Positions 53,509 to 62,669 of a stretch of DNA of 64,000 bases are shown here, in pieces. The notes under the pieces are model-generated. The model was not told the origin of the DNA. It was given only the letters and a program-made list of their open reading frames with translations, and ran no database searches. Position numbers and translations under genes: made by a program. Within the stretch, counting starts at the first letter, position 1, and the number at the start of each line of letters is the position of its first letter. Source of the DNA: Xanthomonas vesicatoria ATCC 35937 (GTDB taxonomy: Bacteria; Pseudomonadota; Gammaproteobacteria; Xanthomonadales; Xanthomonadaceae); NCBI RefSeq assembly GCF_001908725.1, contig NZ_CP018725.1, positions 1,612,001-1,676,000 of the forward strand, read 5' to 3'.

Positions 53509-55200
53509 TCACTCGACCGGCTTGGCACGCACGACAGCCGATGGCGTACTGCTCCCGGCCATGCTGTTCACTGTCACCACGTAGTCGTAGTCCGCGCCAT
53601 TGGTGACGGACCGATCGACATACGATGCGGCAACGCTTGAACCAACTGGCGTAAATGCACCCGTGACACCTGCGCGACGCTGCACCGTGTAGCTGATTGC
53701 CCCCGGCACCGGCGACCAGCTCAGCTTGACTTGGCTATTGCCAACAGTGGCAGTGAGGCCGCGCGTCGCGCTCGGCACCGCGGCCGGTGCACGCAGTGCG
53801 GCCGTGGCCACTGCAGTGCCTGCGGTTGCGATCACCGGGTACGCGTTGTTCACCAGCTCGACAAACTGATTGTGGAACCAGGCACCGGAGATTGGCGCGC
53901 CGGCCAGCGCGCCGGTCAACACGCCATCGGCCGTAGTGTAGGTCGGGTCGCACATCCGGTCGAAGCCTTTACCCTCGTTGTTGGAAATGAGGGTGCTGGA
54001 GCCATCGGATTCGCCCGGCGGCTTGACCCACGCATACGCATGAAGATGCGGTCCCGGCGCTGCGGTGGGGAGCGCACCAATCCCTGCCCCGCTCTGATTG
54101 CACCAGTTGCCACGATGCAGGCGACGATCAATGCGGCCGGTATTGACGTAGGTATTGATGTCGCTCCCGGACGCGCCGGCCGGACGATTCGGTCCGCCCC
54201 ACCCGTTACGACCAGTATCGATGATGAAACCGATCGTGCTGGGCCAGCCCGCGCCGACAAACCCGTTGTACAAGGCTTGGGTAAAATCGGTCTCGTCGAA
54301 ATACGGGTTCCATTCGTAGTATTTCGACGATTTGATCGGCTGCCCGTTCACGCTCAACTCGGGGTTGGGCAAATTGGGCTCGTTCAAGGGCGTGGTATTG
54401 GCGGTATTGGTCACAAAGCCATCCACGCTTGCCAGCCCCGCGCTTGTTCCCTGTACCACGCGGGTATACAGCGAAATCGACGGGCCGCGGTTGCTATCCC
54501 AGCCCAACCAGCCAGAATGACCGATATCCAGGTAGTTGTAGGTGTTTGGAACAGCATGCAGTTTATTCAGCGCGTACTTGATGCCTTCCTCGTAAATGCC
54601 CGTGGAGTTGGCCAGCGCGCAACGCATGTCATTCAAATTGGTGACCAGGTTCGGCAGGCTATCGGGCTCAATCACATTGACGATGCGGATATCCTTGTAC
54701 TTGGGATCCGCAAAAATCGCCGCAATGACGTCGATATATTCTTTCTTGTAGCGCTCCAGCGCCGCCGGGGTCAGCGGCAATTCGCCATTGGATGCCAACG
54801 CGTGACAATCGCGGCCCGGTAGATCGTAGATGACGAAGCTGGCGGTGATCGGCGTATTGGCTTTTTTCTGTGCCAATGCGGCATCCAGATGGCCTCTCAG
54901 ACCGAGCCGCCCGGCATTTTGCGACCCTCCGGAAATCGCGGCAATGCGATCCAGCCAGACCGCGGTGGGAAAGGTCTTCACCACGCCCATCTTGGCCTTC
55001 AACGGCACACCTTTCACCTTTGCAATCGATGCGTCGACTTTCTTGGCGTAATCGGGATTGATATACCCACTTGCGCCGACAAAAGGATTATCGACGTGAA
55101 CCTGCGCACAGACGCTCGCGACGACTAACGGATTTACAGCCAGCAGCGATAACGCCACCTTGCGCGTGAGGGTGCAACGGATGCCCTTACTGGATTTCAT
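53509..55200 (-). CDS. cbsA: secreted GH6 cellobiohydrolase CbsA with fibronectin type III domain
   Basis: A 563-residue exported enzyme. MKSSKGIRCTLTRKVALSLL starts a signal peptide cleaved near VCA. The GH6 domain covers about 35-450: TASFVIYDLPGRDCHALASN, IVNVIEPDSLPNL, YLDIGHSGWLGWD, GFIIDTGRNGWGG and WVKPPGESDG. The C-terminal about 90 residues are a fibronectin type III module (VKLSWSPVPGAISYTVQRR). GH6 enzymes release cellobiose from chain ends. The GH6 plus FnIII build is that of Xanthomonas CbsA, a type II secreted virulence factor of vascular strains. The ATG at 55200 is used; the longer frame has no signal peptide. Confidence 0.9.
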   Translation of the reverse strand: MKSSKGIRCTLTRKVALSLLAVNPLVVASVCAQVHVDNPFVGASGYINPDYAKKVDASIAKVKGVPLKAKMGVVKTFPTAVWLDRIAAISGGSQNAGRLGLRGHLDAALAQKKANTPITASFVIYDLPGRDCHALASNGELPLTPAALERYKKEYIDVIAAIFADPKYKDIRIVNVIEPDSLPNLVTNLNDMRCALANSTGIYEEGIKYALNKLHAVPNTYNYLDIGHSGWLGWDSNRGPSISLYTRVVQGTSAGLASVDGFVTNTANTTPLNEPNLPNPELSVNGQPIKSSKYYEWNPYFDETDFTQALYNGFVGAGWPSTIGFIIDTGRNGWGGPNRPAGASGSDINTYVNTGRIDRRLHRGNWCNQSGAGIGALPTAAPGPHLHAYAWVKPPGESDGSSTLISNNEGKGFDRMCDPTYTTADGVLTGALAGAPISGAWFHNQFVELVNNAYPVIATAGTAVATAALRAPAAVPSATRGLTATVGNSQVKLSWSPVPGAISYTVQRRAGVTGAFTPVGSSVAASYVDRSVTNGADYDYVVTVNSMAGSSTPSAVVRAKPVE

Positions 55201-55699
55201 GAGATTCACCTTGGTTGATCGAAGGGTGGTTATGCGGAAATCGATGAAGCGCTGCCTCTTTGGCCTGCTTTCTTCCTCTTCAGGGCACCCGATAGAGATG
55301 TCTTGAGCCACCCAAACACGCCCCGTCGGCGTCCCGCCGAAGAGCATTTGCATGGCATAACGTCGGCAATATCTGCACAGACACGCAAGCCAATGGCCTG
55401 TGTGTGTCCCGAGACATGACCTAAGAACCAAGATTCATTGAAGGCCAATGCGGCCGCATCGACGTTATCGTCGCAACGGTTGCCTTCGTGAGATGCGGAG
55501 TATCTCCAGGGAGCGATTGAGCGATCAGCGTGGATGCTGTGCCTGCGAACGGAGGTGGTGAGTTCGCCCTGCGGAAACTACGCCGCATAACTGGCATAAG
55601 CAATCGTCAAACATTGCGGTTGGGCACAGATCCAGCTAATGCCCGCAACGGCATTTCAGCAGCAGGCATTACTGCACAAATGTATGTGGCATCACGCAC
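55201..55699. other. upstream region of cbsA
   Basis: About 500 bp without a gene. It contains the perfect palindrome ATGCGGCCGCAT at 55448-55459. I see no convincing Clp (CRP-type) site or PIP box. Confidence 0.45.
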
Positions 55700-55736
55700 A
55701 AAAAAACGGCCGCATCGCTTCCCGACGATGCAGCCG
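55700..55736 (-). terminator. rho-independent terminator after the TonB-dependent receptor
   Basis: On the minus strand CGGCTGCATCG, 8-base loop, CGATGCGGCCG (one G-U pair) and seven T, about 170 bp beyond the receptor stop. Confidence 0.85.
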
Positions 55737-55902
55737 AATGGGAGGGTGCCCGACGTTGCGGTCGGGCGTCGTGCAGCACCGGCACGCCGGTGACGGGAAG
55801 AAAGCGAAATGACCGCTTGGAGAGGGACAACAGAAGATCATGCGCGACACGACGCGGGGGTGCGCCGTGTCGCACATCGGTACATCACATCAGCCCATGA
55901 CA

Positions 55903-58839
55903 TCAAAAGCGCAGACGCAGACCGGCGTAGTAACGACGCTCGAAGATGTTTTGATCGTAGTAGTGGTTGGTCCACTGCGCGTAGCGCCGCTCGCTTTCAC
56001 CGGTGAGGTTGGTGGCCTGGGCGTAGAGCGTCAGATGATCGTTGACGTCGTAGCTGAAGGAGGCATCCAGATAGCCGACGTCGTCGTTCCAGATGGCCAG
56101 CTCATCGCCCCACGCACCGCTATTGACCTGACTGAAGCGCTTGCTGCGCCAGTTGTAGGCCACACGCGCCTGCAACTTGTCCTTTTGATACCACAGCACC
56201 GCATTGGCCTGGTGCTTGGAGTTGTCGCCGATTGGAAGCGTGTTGCCTTCGATATCGGTGTTGTCGGTATCGGCATCGGAGAAGGTGTAATTGATGTTGG
56301 TACCAAACCCGCTCAGCCAACCGGGCAGGAAATCGAAGGCTTGCTGATAGCCGATTTCGAAGCCCTTGATCTTGCCGCCACCGCCATTGACGATGCGCTC
56401 CACCGGGCCGCCAAGTCGCACCACGCCATCGGCATCGGGCTGCGGCTCGATGTTGGTCACTGTGGTGGGGAACGACTTCACGTCGATCAGGAACGCGCCT
56501 ACGCTGACCAACGACGCATCGGAGAAATACCATTCCCACGACGCGTTATAGTTTGTGGCGCGATACGGATCCAGATCCGGGTTACCAGAGCGGCCATTGA
56601 GGAACAGCACCGCATCGGAGGGCAGCGCGGGGTTACGCGGTGGTGTGCCATTGACCGCGTAGAAGCTCACCAGACCGCGACCGAGATCAGGCAGGTCCTG
56701 ACGCGCCACCGCCTTGTTGTAGGCAAAGCGCAGTTTCTGCGCATCGGTGATATCCAGCGACAGGTTGGCGGTAGGCAACACGTCGGTGTATTGGCGATTC
56801 AGACGGTTGGTGCCAATCGCCGGGCTGACGCCGTTCCATTCAACATTGCCGATAAACACATTGCCGCTGCTCAGGTATTGATCGATCGCCAGCTTGGTCT
56901 GCACGATGCGTGCGCCGATATTGGCCGTCCACGGCACCGCACTACCGGTACCGCCTTCAAGATTTGCCAGGAAATAGGCTGCGGTGCTTTTTTCGGTGAC
57001 CTTGTACGAATCGGCAGCTTGCTGGTAAGCCACGTTGCCCGGATACAGACTGTTGAGATACGCCACCGGGTCTTTCATGACCTGCGGGTTGATTGCCGGC
57101 AGCCCCTGGCTACCCAGGCCGGTGACCTTGAGCGGATCGAAGTCGTTGAAGTACGCCCAGTAACCGGGAATGGAATTGAACGGCAGCAGGCGCGCTTCGG
57201 ACACGCCGCTGCAGGTGTCGGAAATCAGCGGGTCCTTGAAGTAATACAGCGAGCGGTTGGGGTCTGCGCAGGTAGTCGACACCGGCGACAGATAGCGATA
57301 GGTATCCAGCTTGACCTCGCGCTCGCCATAGCGGATACCGAACTGGAAGCCGCGCACCACGCCTTCGTCAAACTCGAAGGTGCCATCGGCGCGGAACGCA
57401 TCCATCGTCGCTTCGATCTTGTTGCCCTGCGCCCAGGTGGACATCAGCTGCCAGTTGTCCGGGTTAGAGACATCGGTGCCCAGGTTGACCGCGGGGTAGG
57501 TGCCGCGGAAATCCACCGAAGCGTCCACCGTGGGCAGGCCATTGGCGTTTGCCCATTGGGTGACGCCGCCGGCCCGCGTGATCTGATCGCCACGTGTCAC
57601 CACCGCATCCGCGCGCGCTTCGTCATAGGTGCGCTGCGCATCGCCATGCACCCAGCGGAACGACGCACGGAACGGGCCGCCGTCATCGAAACGCAACTCC
57701 AAGTTGGTGTTGAGCGAATCCGAATCGGCCACGCCGGCCATCGAGTGCGCCTGGAAGCGGTTATAGCGAAACTGGCCGTAGTCGAGCACGCCGTTGGAAT
57801 CGACCACCGAGCCCGGCTGCAACTGATTGGTGGCCCAACCGGTATGCAGCTGCGCGGCCACCGAGGTGTCCTGGTCTTCAAGCTTGGTGTAGGCCGCATC
57901 GGCCAGCACCGTCCAGGAGTCGTTGATGTTGAACTGGAACGAGCCGTTGACGCCGGTGCGCTGGCGGTCGGTGCTGCGGTTATCCAGTTCGGTGGCGACC
58001 CAGTTGTAGAAATAGTCGCGCGGCAGGTTGCTCGGGTCGGTATTGCTGCCGATGCGGCCATCGCCATTGAAGTCGAAGCCGACGTTCTGTTCGGTCGATT
58101 TCTGCGCGCCGTTGGAATACACGCTGGGGTGCTTGTTTTCCAGCGTGGCGTCCGAGTACGACACCGCCAGCGAGGCGCCCCAGCGCTCGGTGCGGAAGCT
58201 GGCCAGCCCCGAATACAGCTCGTTGAGTTCCTGCACGCGGTCGCCGTAGGAACCCTCGGCCTGGCCACTGAAGGTCCAGCCTTCAGGCAGATCGAATGGG
58301 CGGCGTGTCTTGAGCGACACCGTGCCGCTGATGCCGCCATCCAGGTCGGCGGCGGTGGGCGACTTGATCACGTCCACACCGCTGAACAGCGTCGGCGGGA
58401 TGTCGACAAAATCCGGTTGCGCGCGGCCGATGTTCGGTTGGCCGAACTGGTCGCCGCCACCGGCGCTCAGATACAACTCGCCGTTCATCGTGGTCTGCAC
58501 CTGCGGCATGCCGCGGATGTTGAGCTGCGAACCCTCGCCGGCCGAGCGCCGGATCTGCACGCCAGGCACGCGCTGCAGCGAATCGGTGATGGTGACGTCG
58601 GGCAGCTTGCCGATGTCTTCGGCGGAAATCGAGTCGATGATCTGCGCGGCGGTGCGCTTGTTTTCGATGGCCTCGGCCTGCGCGCCGCGCACGCCCTTGA
58701 CCATGACCTTGTCCAACTCGGTGACGCCGGCGGTGTTGCCGGCTTCCTGCGCTGCGGCAGTTGCCGCGACCAGTGTGAGTGCAGCCGCCAGCGCGGCGGC
58801 CAGCGGGGTGTGACGCGTACTGCGATGCAGCTTGTTCAT
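55903..58839 (-). CDS. TonB-dependent outer-membrane receptor
   Basis: A 978-residue receptor. MNKLHRSTRHTPLAAALAAA is a signal peptide. A TonB-box-like segment (ELDKVMVKG) is followed by the plug (IIDSISAEDIGKLPDVTITD; LQRVPGVQIRRSAGEGSQLN; IRGMPQVQTTMNG). The rest is the 22-strand barrel ending in Phe (GLRLRF). The type with long plug and SISAEDIGKLPD is the one that in Xanthomonas often imports plant-derived carbohydrates beside glycoside hydrolases. Here GH2 and GH97 genes are upstream and a GH6 gene downstream, which fits sugar uptake. The start at 58839 is chosen for the signal peptide. Confidence 0.92.
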   Translation of the reverse strand: MNKLHRSTRHTPLAAALAAALTLVAATAAAQEAGNTAGVTELDKVMVKGVRGAQAEAIENKRTAAQIIDSISAEDIGKLPDVTITDSLQRVPGVQIRRSAGEGSQLNIRGMPQVQTTMNGELYLSAGGGDQFGQPNIGRAQPDFVDIPPTLFSGVDVIKSPTAADLDGGISGTVSLKTRRPFDLPEGWTFSGQAEGSYGDRVQELNELYSGLASFRTERWGASLAVSYSDATLENKHPSVYSNGAQKSTEQNVGFDFNGDGRIGSNTDPSNLPRDYFYNWVATELDNRSTDRQRTGVNGSFQFNINDSWTVLADAAYTKLEDQDTSVAAQLHTGWATNQLQPGSVVDSNGVLDYGQFRYNRFQAHSMAGVADSDSLNTNLELRFDDGGPFRASFRWVHGDAQRTYDEARADAVVTRGDQITRAGGVTQWANANGLPTVDASVDFRGTYPAVNLGTDVSNPDNWQLMSTWAQGNKIEATMDAFRADGTFEFDEGVVRGFQFGIRYGEREVKLDTYRYLSPVSTTCADPNRSLYYFKDPLISDTCSGVSEARLLPFNSIPGYWAYFNDFDPLKVTGLGSQGLPAINPQVMKDPVAYLNSLYPGNVAYQQAADSYKVTEKSTAAYFLANLEGGTGSAVPWTANIGARIVQTKLAIDQYLSSGNVFIGNVEWNGVSPAIGTNRLNRQYTDVLPTANLSLDITDAQKLRFAYNKAVARQDLPDLGRGLVSFYAVNGTPPRNPALPSDAVLFLNGRSGNPDLDPYRATNYNASWEWYFSDASLVSVGAFLIDVKSFPTTVTNIEPQPDADGVVRLGGPVERIVNGGGGKIKGFEIGYQQAFDFLPGWLSGFGTNINYTFSDADTDNTDIEGNTLPIGDNSKHQANAVLWYQKDKLQARVAYNWRSKRFSQVNSGAWGDELAIWNDDVGYLDASFSYDVNDHLTLYAQATNLTGESERRYAQWTNHYYDQNIFERRYYAGLRLRF

Positions 58840-58940
58840 GGTCCCCTCCCAGGGATGACGACAATCCACGACCGTTTCGAATGGCAATGCCGGGGGGCAA
58901 TGCAGGAATGGCTGACGCGCCGATCGGTGCGTCAGTGCAG

Positions 58941-58962
58941 ACGCCGTGCACGTGCACGGCGT
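58941..58962. repeat. perfect 22-bp palindrome between GH2 and receptor genes
   Basis: ACGCCGTGCAC joined directly to its reverse complement, 18 bp after the GH2 stop and about 100 bp before the receptor start. It may fold in the message as a transcript-protecting or terminating hairpin, or bind a dimeric regulator. Confidence 0.75.
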
Positions 58963-58980
58963 GGCAACTTGCTGGTGTCG

Positions 58981-61900
58981 CTATGGAAGCCCGTTGGCAG
59001 CGCCGGTTGATGGTTCGACATTCCAGCCACGTACTTGCAACGTGGCGTTGCGCAGGGTGTCCGCAGACGGTCCACGGATGTCCACCTCGCGCTGCTCGCC
59101 TGGCACCAGGCTCAGATAGTTGTCGCTGTAGTACGCCGGCAGGATGCGTTGGCCTTGCGCATCCACCAGGGTCAACTTGGTATTGAGTGCCATCTGTTGC
59201 GATGCATTGCGCACGCTGACGCGCAACACTGGCTCGGCAGCGTCCTGTACTTGCGTGGTGAGTTGCACCGGTACCTTGGCCAACGCATCCAGCCCGCGCA
59301 TGGCGGCGGCGTCGCGTGCCACCCAATAGAAGTTGCGCGAGCGCACCACCGCGTCGCGGTCGAGCAATTGCAGGCGCACAAAGCCCAGGCCATTGGTGTC
59401 CTTGAGCAAGGGTGCCAACCGCAGCACCGGCGCAGAGACCGCAACGGCGGCCGCATCCAGCGCCTGTTCGCGCTGCTGCAGCAACGTGCCGTCGCTGCCG
59501 TAGACCTCGGCACGCACGCGCAAGCCGCGTACCGGCCGGGCTGCGTTATTGACCACCACCACCTCGTGACCCGGCAGATTCATCTGCACATGCAAGGTCT
59601 CCGCCGCATTGCGCACGCCGTAGTAAGCGGCGTGGGTGTCGTAATCGTGGCTGTAGATCTGCCACATGTTGCTGGGCCACGCCGGGTGGCTCATCCACAA
59701 CAAACGCCCGCTATTCTTGGTCCACAACTGCGCATTGAAGCCTTCGAAAATTGCGCGGTGGGTGTCGTAGTTGAGCAACTGCGCCTTGCGTTCGAAATCA
59801 GCCAGGCTGGCCGGTGCGCCCAGCTTGTCGGTGAGCGAACGCATGAAGCTGGCGGTGTCGCCATTACCGGACTGATGCCAGTCGTGGTACGCCCAGGCAT
59901 CGCTGATCGGCCACTGGTCGCCGGCGGCCGGCACCGATGCCTTGAATGACTCCAGCGTGGAGAACGACGGCGTGCCCACTTCCACCGAAAAGCCCTGCGC
60001 CAACGCATTGAAATAGGCCACCGGCTCGCGGTAGTTGTACGGCCCGCTGCCCTGCAGATTGACCTCGTTGGAACTGCCGGTATACCAGCGCGTGCCATCG
60101 AGCTCGGCGATGAGTCTGTCCAGCCCTTCGTTGAGGATGGGAGCAGGTACGCCTTCGTTACGCCCGAACCACAACACGATGGACGGATGATTGCGGAAGC
60201 GCTTGATCACCTCGGCCGCGTTGTCCAAAAATAAGGCTGCATCGGCCGGCTCCATGTTGTAGTTCTGGGTGGACTGCCAGAAGTCGTTGAGCACCAACAT
60301 GCCGTATTCGTCGGCAAGATCGAAGAAGCTGGCTTCGGTGTTCTGCCCCACCCAGTTGCGCACCACGTTGAAATGCGCGTCCCGTTGCAAGCGGAAGTAC
60401 GGCTCCAGTCGTTCGCGCGATACGCGCTTGCGCCAGTCGTCCATGCCCCAGTTGCCGCCCTTGACTGCAATGCGCACGCCATTGATGCGCAGCACCAGAT
60501 GCGGCGCCAAAGCGGTGTCTTGCAGTTGCTGCACCGCCGGCGAGGCCAATGCGCCCGGATACAACGATTGCGCCTTACCGCCTGGTACCGCACGGATCGC
60601 CTCATGCCGTACATCGACGATGCGCTCGCCACGTTGCCGCGCCTGGTTGAGATCGACCAGCACCCGGCGCAGCGCGCCATCATCGTCGAACAGGGACAAC
60701 TCGTAGGTCACCTCGCGAATGCCGAAGCGCAGCTGCTGCGCATCCGATCGCGTGCCGGCCACATCGACGCCAACCTGCAGCGCATACAGCGCCGGCTCGC
60801 CATAGCCGTTGGGCCACCACAAACGCGGATTGGCGATGACCAGCTGCGGCGTGTCGGCCGCGGTGAGCTTGAGCGTGCTGCCGCCAGCAGGCACGTTGAC
60901 CTGGCGCTGGATACGCACCTCGCCGATGGCCAGTTGCACCGTTCCCTGCACGGCAGCGCCGCTAGCGTTGTGCAACGGCACGGTGACTTCGAGTTCGGCA
61001 CGGCGGTGGTCCGGCGCCAGGCGCGCAGTCACCACCTGGGTATCGCCGATCGTTACCGGGCCGGTGGCGTGCAGCTGCACGTCCTGCCACAGACCGGCAT
61101 TGCGATCGCGTACTGCCGGGATCCAGTCCCAGCCTTCGCTGGCGATAAACGCCGGCCCGTCCAGTGCTTGCATACCGCCGTTTTCGCCGACGCCCGCCGT
61201 CATCGATTGCTCATGCGCAGTGCCCGGATGCGGCGGCGGCGACACGCGCACCGCAACGACATTGCGGCCGGCTCTCAGTTGCTTGCTGACATCGAAGCGG
61301 CCACGTGCGAATGCACCGCGGGTCTGTCCGACCTGGGTACCGTTGACCCAGATTTCGCCGGCATAGTTGATGCCGTTGAACAGCAACTCCAGCCGCTTGC
61401 CTTGCGCAGCGGCAGGTAGGTCGAAACTGCTGCGGTACCACCAGTCGTGCCGGCTCAGCGATTCGGGAATGGCCATGTTATTGAGGCCGATATCCGGGTC
61501 CGGATACACGCCGCGATCGACCAGCGTGGTGAGCACCGTGCCCGGCACCGTCGCCACACGCCAGGCCGCACTCCCGGCGGTCGCATCGCCGCGCGACAGC
61601 GTCGCTCCCGTGGCTTGCCCAAGTTCCGGCGCGGCGGCCAACTGCCACGCACCGACGCGCCATGCTGCATCGTCCAAGGGCTGCAATGCAGGCGCGGCCT
61701 GCACCGGCTTGGCAACCGGTGCGGAGAATGCGGCGGCGCTGCGCGGCAAGCTGGCTGCGGCCTGCGGCGCCAACTGGCCCGCCATCTGCTTCACCTGCAC
61801 CGGCCAGGCCGGCGATGCGTCTTCAAAACGTTGTAGCGATGAATCCGGCGCCCGCGTTGCGAGCTGCGCAATGGCCGCTGTCTCCAACGCGCCGGATCGC

Positions 61901-62451
61901 GCGACGAAGTCGGCAATCTCGCCACCGAAGTGCTGCGTGTACGCCGCAGGTTGCTCGCGCGGACCGAACATCAGCACCGGCGTCGTCACCACTTGACGCA
62001 CTGCACCACTGGCGACCTGGCGCCCATTGGCATACAGCGTCAAACGGCCACCTTGTGCCACCGCAGCCATGTGCGTCCACGTGCCGGGTGGCAGCGGCTG
62101 CTTGCTGCGCAACACGGTGTCGGCGCCCTGCACAAAGCCAAGCTTGCCGTTATCGATCGCAAAGTAGCGGCCAGCATCGTGCGGAGCGCCGATGCCGGCA
62201 ATCAACGCTGCACCGGTCGTTGCACGCGATGGACGCACCCAGCCCGACACGCTCCAGTCTGCGTTGGCGGCGAGCAACGGCGTATCGGCGGCGAACTTCT
62301 TGGCCAATCCCATCCCGCCCGCAAGCACGCGGACATCGTAAGGGCCTGGCGGGGCCATCTCGGCAGGCGCAGCCTCCACTGCGGTCCAACCGAGGCAACC
62401 ACACAACAACCACAGCGCTCCACGGCGGAACGCCTTGCGAACCATCAGCAT
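58981..62451 (-). CDS. GH2-family exo-glycosidase (mannosidase/glucosaminidase type) with LamG-like front domain
   Basis: An exported enzyme of 1156 residues. MLMVRKAFRRGALWLLCGCL is the signal peptide (cleavage near VEA). Residues about 35-200 form a LamG/concanavalin-like domain (ADWSVSGWVRPSRATTG; TWTHMAAVAQGGRLTLYANG). Then come the GH2 sugar-binding domain (YAGEIWVNGTQVGQTRGAF), the Ig-like domain and the TIM barrel. The acid/base is Glu766 in WFGRNEGVP and the likely nucleophile is Glu824 in FSVEVGTPS. The GRNE form suggests the exo-mannosidase/exo-glucosaminidase branch, not beta-galactosidase. ATG 62451 follows GGGAGAGG. Divergent from GH97; probably acts in the periplasm on imported oligosaccharides. 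Confidence 0.85.
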   Translation of the reverse strand: MLMVRKAFRRGALWLLCGCLGWTAVEAAPAEMAPPGPYDVRVLAGGMGLAKKFAADTPLLAANADWSVSGWVRPSRATTGAALIAGIGAPHDAGRYFAIDNGKLGFVQGADTVLRSKQPLPPGTWTHMAAVAQGGRLTLYANGRQVASGAVRQVVTTPVLMFGPREQPAAYTQHFGGEIADFVARSGALETAAIAQLATRAPDSSLQRFEDASPAWPVQVKQMAGQLAPQAAASLPRSAAAFSAPVAKPVQAAPALQPLDDAAWRVGAWQLAAAPELGQATGATLSRGDATAGSAAWRVATVPGTVLTTLVDRGVYPDPDIGLNNMAIPESLSRHDWWYRSSFDLPAAAQGKRLELLFNGINYAGEIWVNGTQVGQTRGAFARGRFDVSKQLRAGRNVVAVRVSPPPHPGTAHEQSMTAGVGENGGMQALDGPAFIASEGWDWIPAVRDRNAGLWQDVQLHATGPVTIGDTQVVTARLAPDHRRAELEVTVPLHNASGAAVQGTVQLAIGEVRIQRQVNVPAGGSTLKLTAADTPQLVIANPRLWWPNGYGEPALYALQVGVDVAGTRSDAQQLRFGIREVTYELSLFDDDGALRRVLVDLNQARQRGERIVDVRHEAIRAVPGGKAQSLYPGALASPAVQQLQDTALAPHLVLRINGVRIAVKGGNWGMDDWRKRVSRERLEPYFRLQRDAHFNVVRNWVGQNTEASFFDLADEYGMLVLNDFWQSTQNYNMEPADAALFLDNAAEVIKRFRNHPSIVLWFGRNEGVPAPILNEGLDRLIAELDGTRWYTGSSNEVNLQGSGPYNYREPVAYFNALAQGFSVEVGTPSFSTLESFKASVPAAGDQWPISDAWAYHDWHQSGNGDTASFMRSLTDKLGAPASLADFERKAQLLNYDTHRAIFEGFNAQLWTKNSGRLLWMSHPAWPSNMWQIYSHDYDTHAAYYGVRNAAETLHVQMNLPGHEVVVVNNAARPVRGLRVRAEVYGSDGTLLQQREQALDAAAVAVSAPVLRLAPLLKDTNGLGFVRLQLLDRDAVVRSRNFYWVARDAAAMRGLDALAKVPVQLTTQVQDAAEPVLRVSVRNASQQMALNTKLTLVDAQGQRILPAYYSDNYLSLVPGEQREVDIRGPSADTLRNATLQVRGWNVEPSTGAANGLP

Positions 62452-62594
62452 TAGAGGCCTCTCCCAAGCTCTACTGCCACACAACGGTGCACACCACATC
62501 GACGCAAGCGGCGTCATATCCAGCGGACATGACGCAGTCGTATTCAGTGATGCCGCCCGTGGCTGCCGCCCCTGTTTCAGCGGCCATGGTGCGA

Positions 62595-62606
62595 GGTAAC
62601 GTTACC
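62595..62606. promoter_or_regulatory. LacI-type palindrome GGTAACGTTACC in the GH2/GH97 divergent promoter
   Basis: Perfect 12-bp palindrome with the central CG typical of LacI-family operators, 64 bp before the GH97 ATG and about 145 bp from the GH2 ATG. A LacI-family gene lies at 50717. Confidence 0.65.
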
Positions 62607-62669
62607 CCAAGGCGATATCGACGACAACACTTTCTGCGTTAGGGTTGGTGCTCCCAGGAGGAGGGACTC

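Noticed and set aside
55840..59010. 1056-codon plus-strand open frame
   Set aside because: It is antisense to the TonB-dependent receptor, whose frame has signal peptide, plug motifs and barrel end. The plus frame is a GC-rich mirror without any family features.
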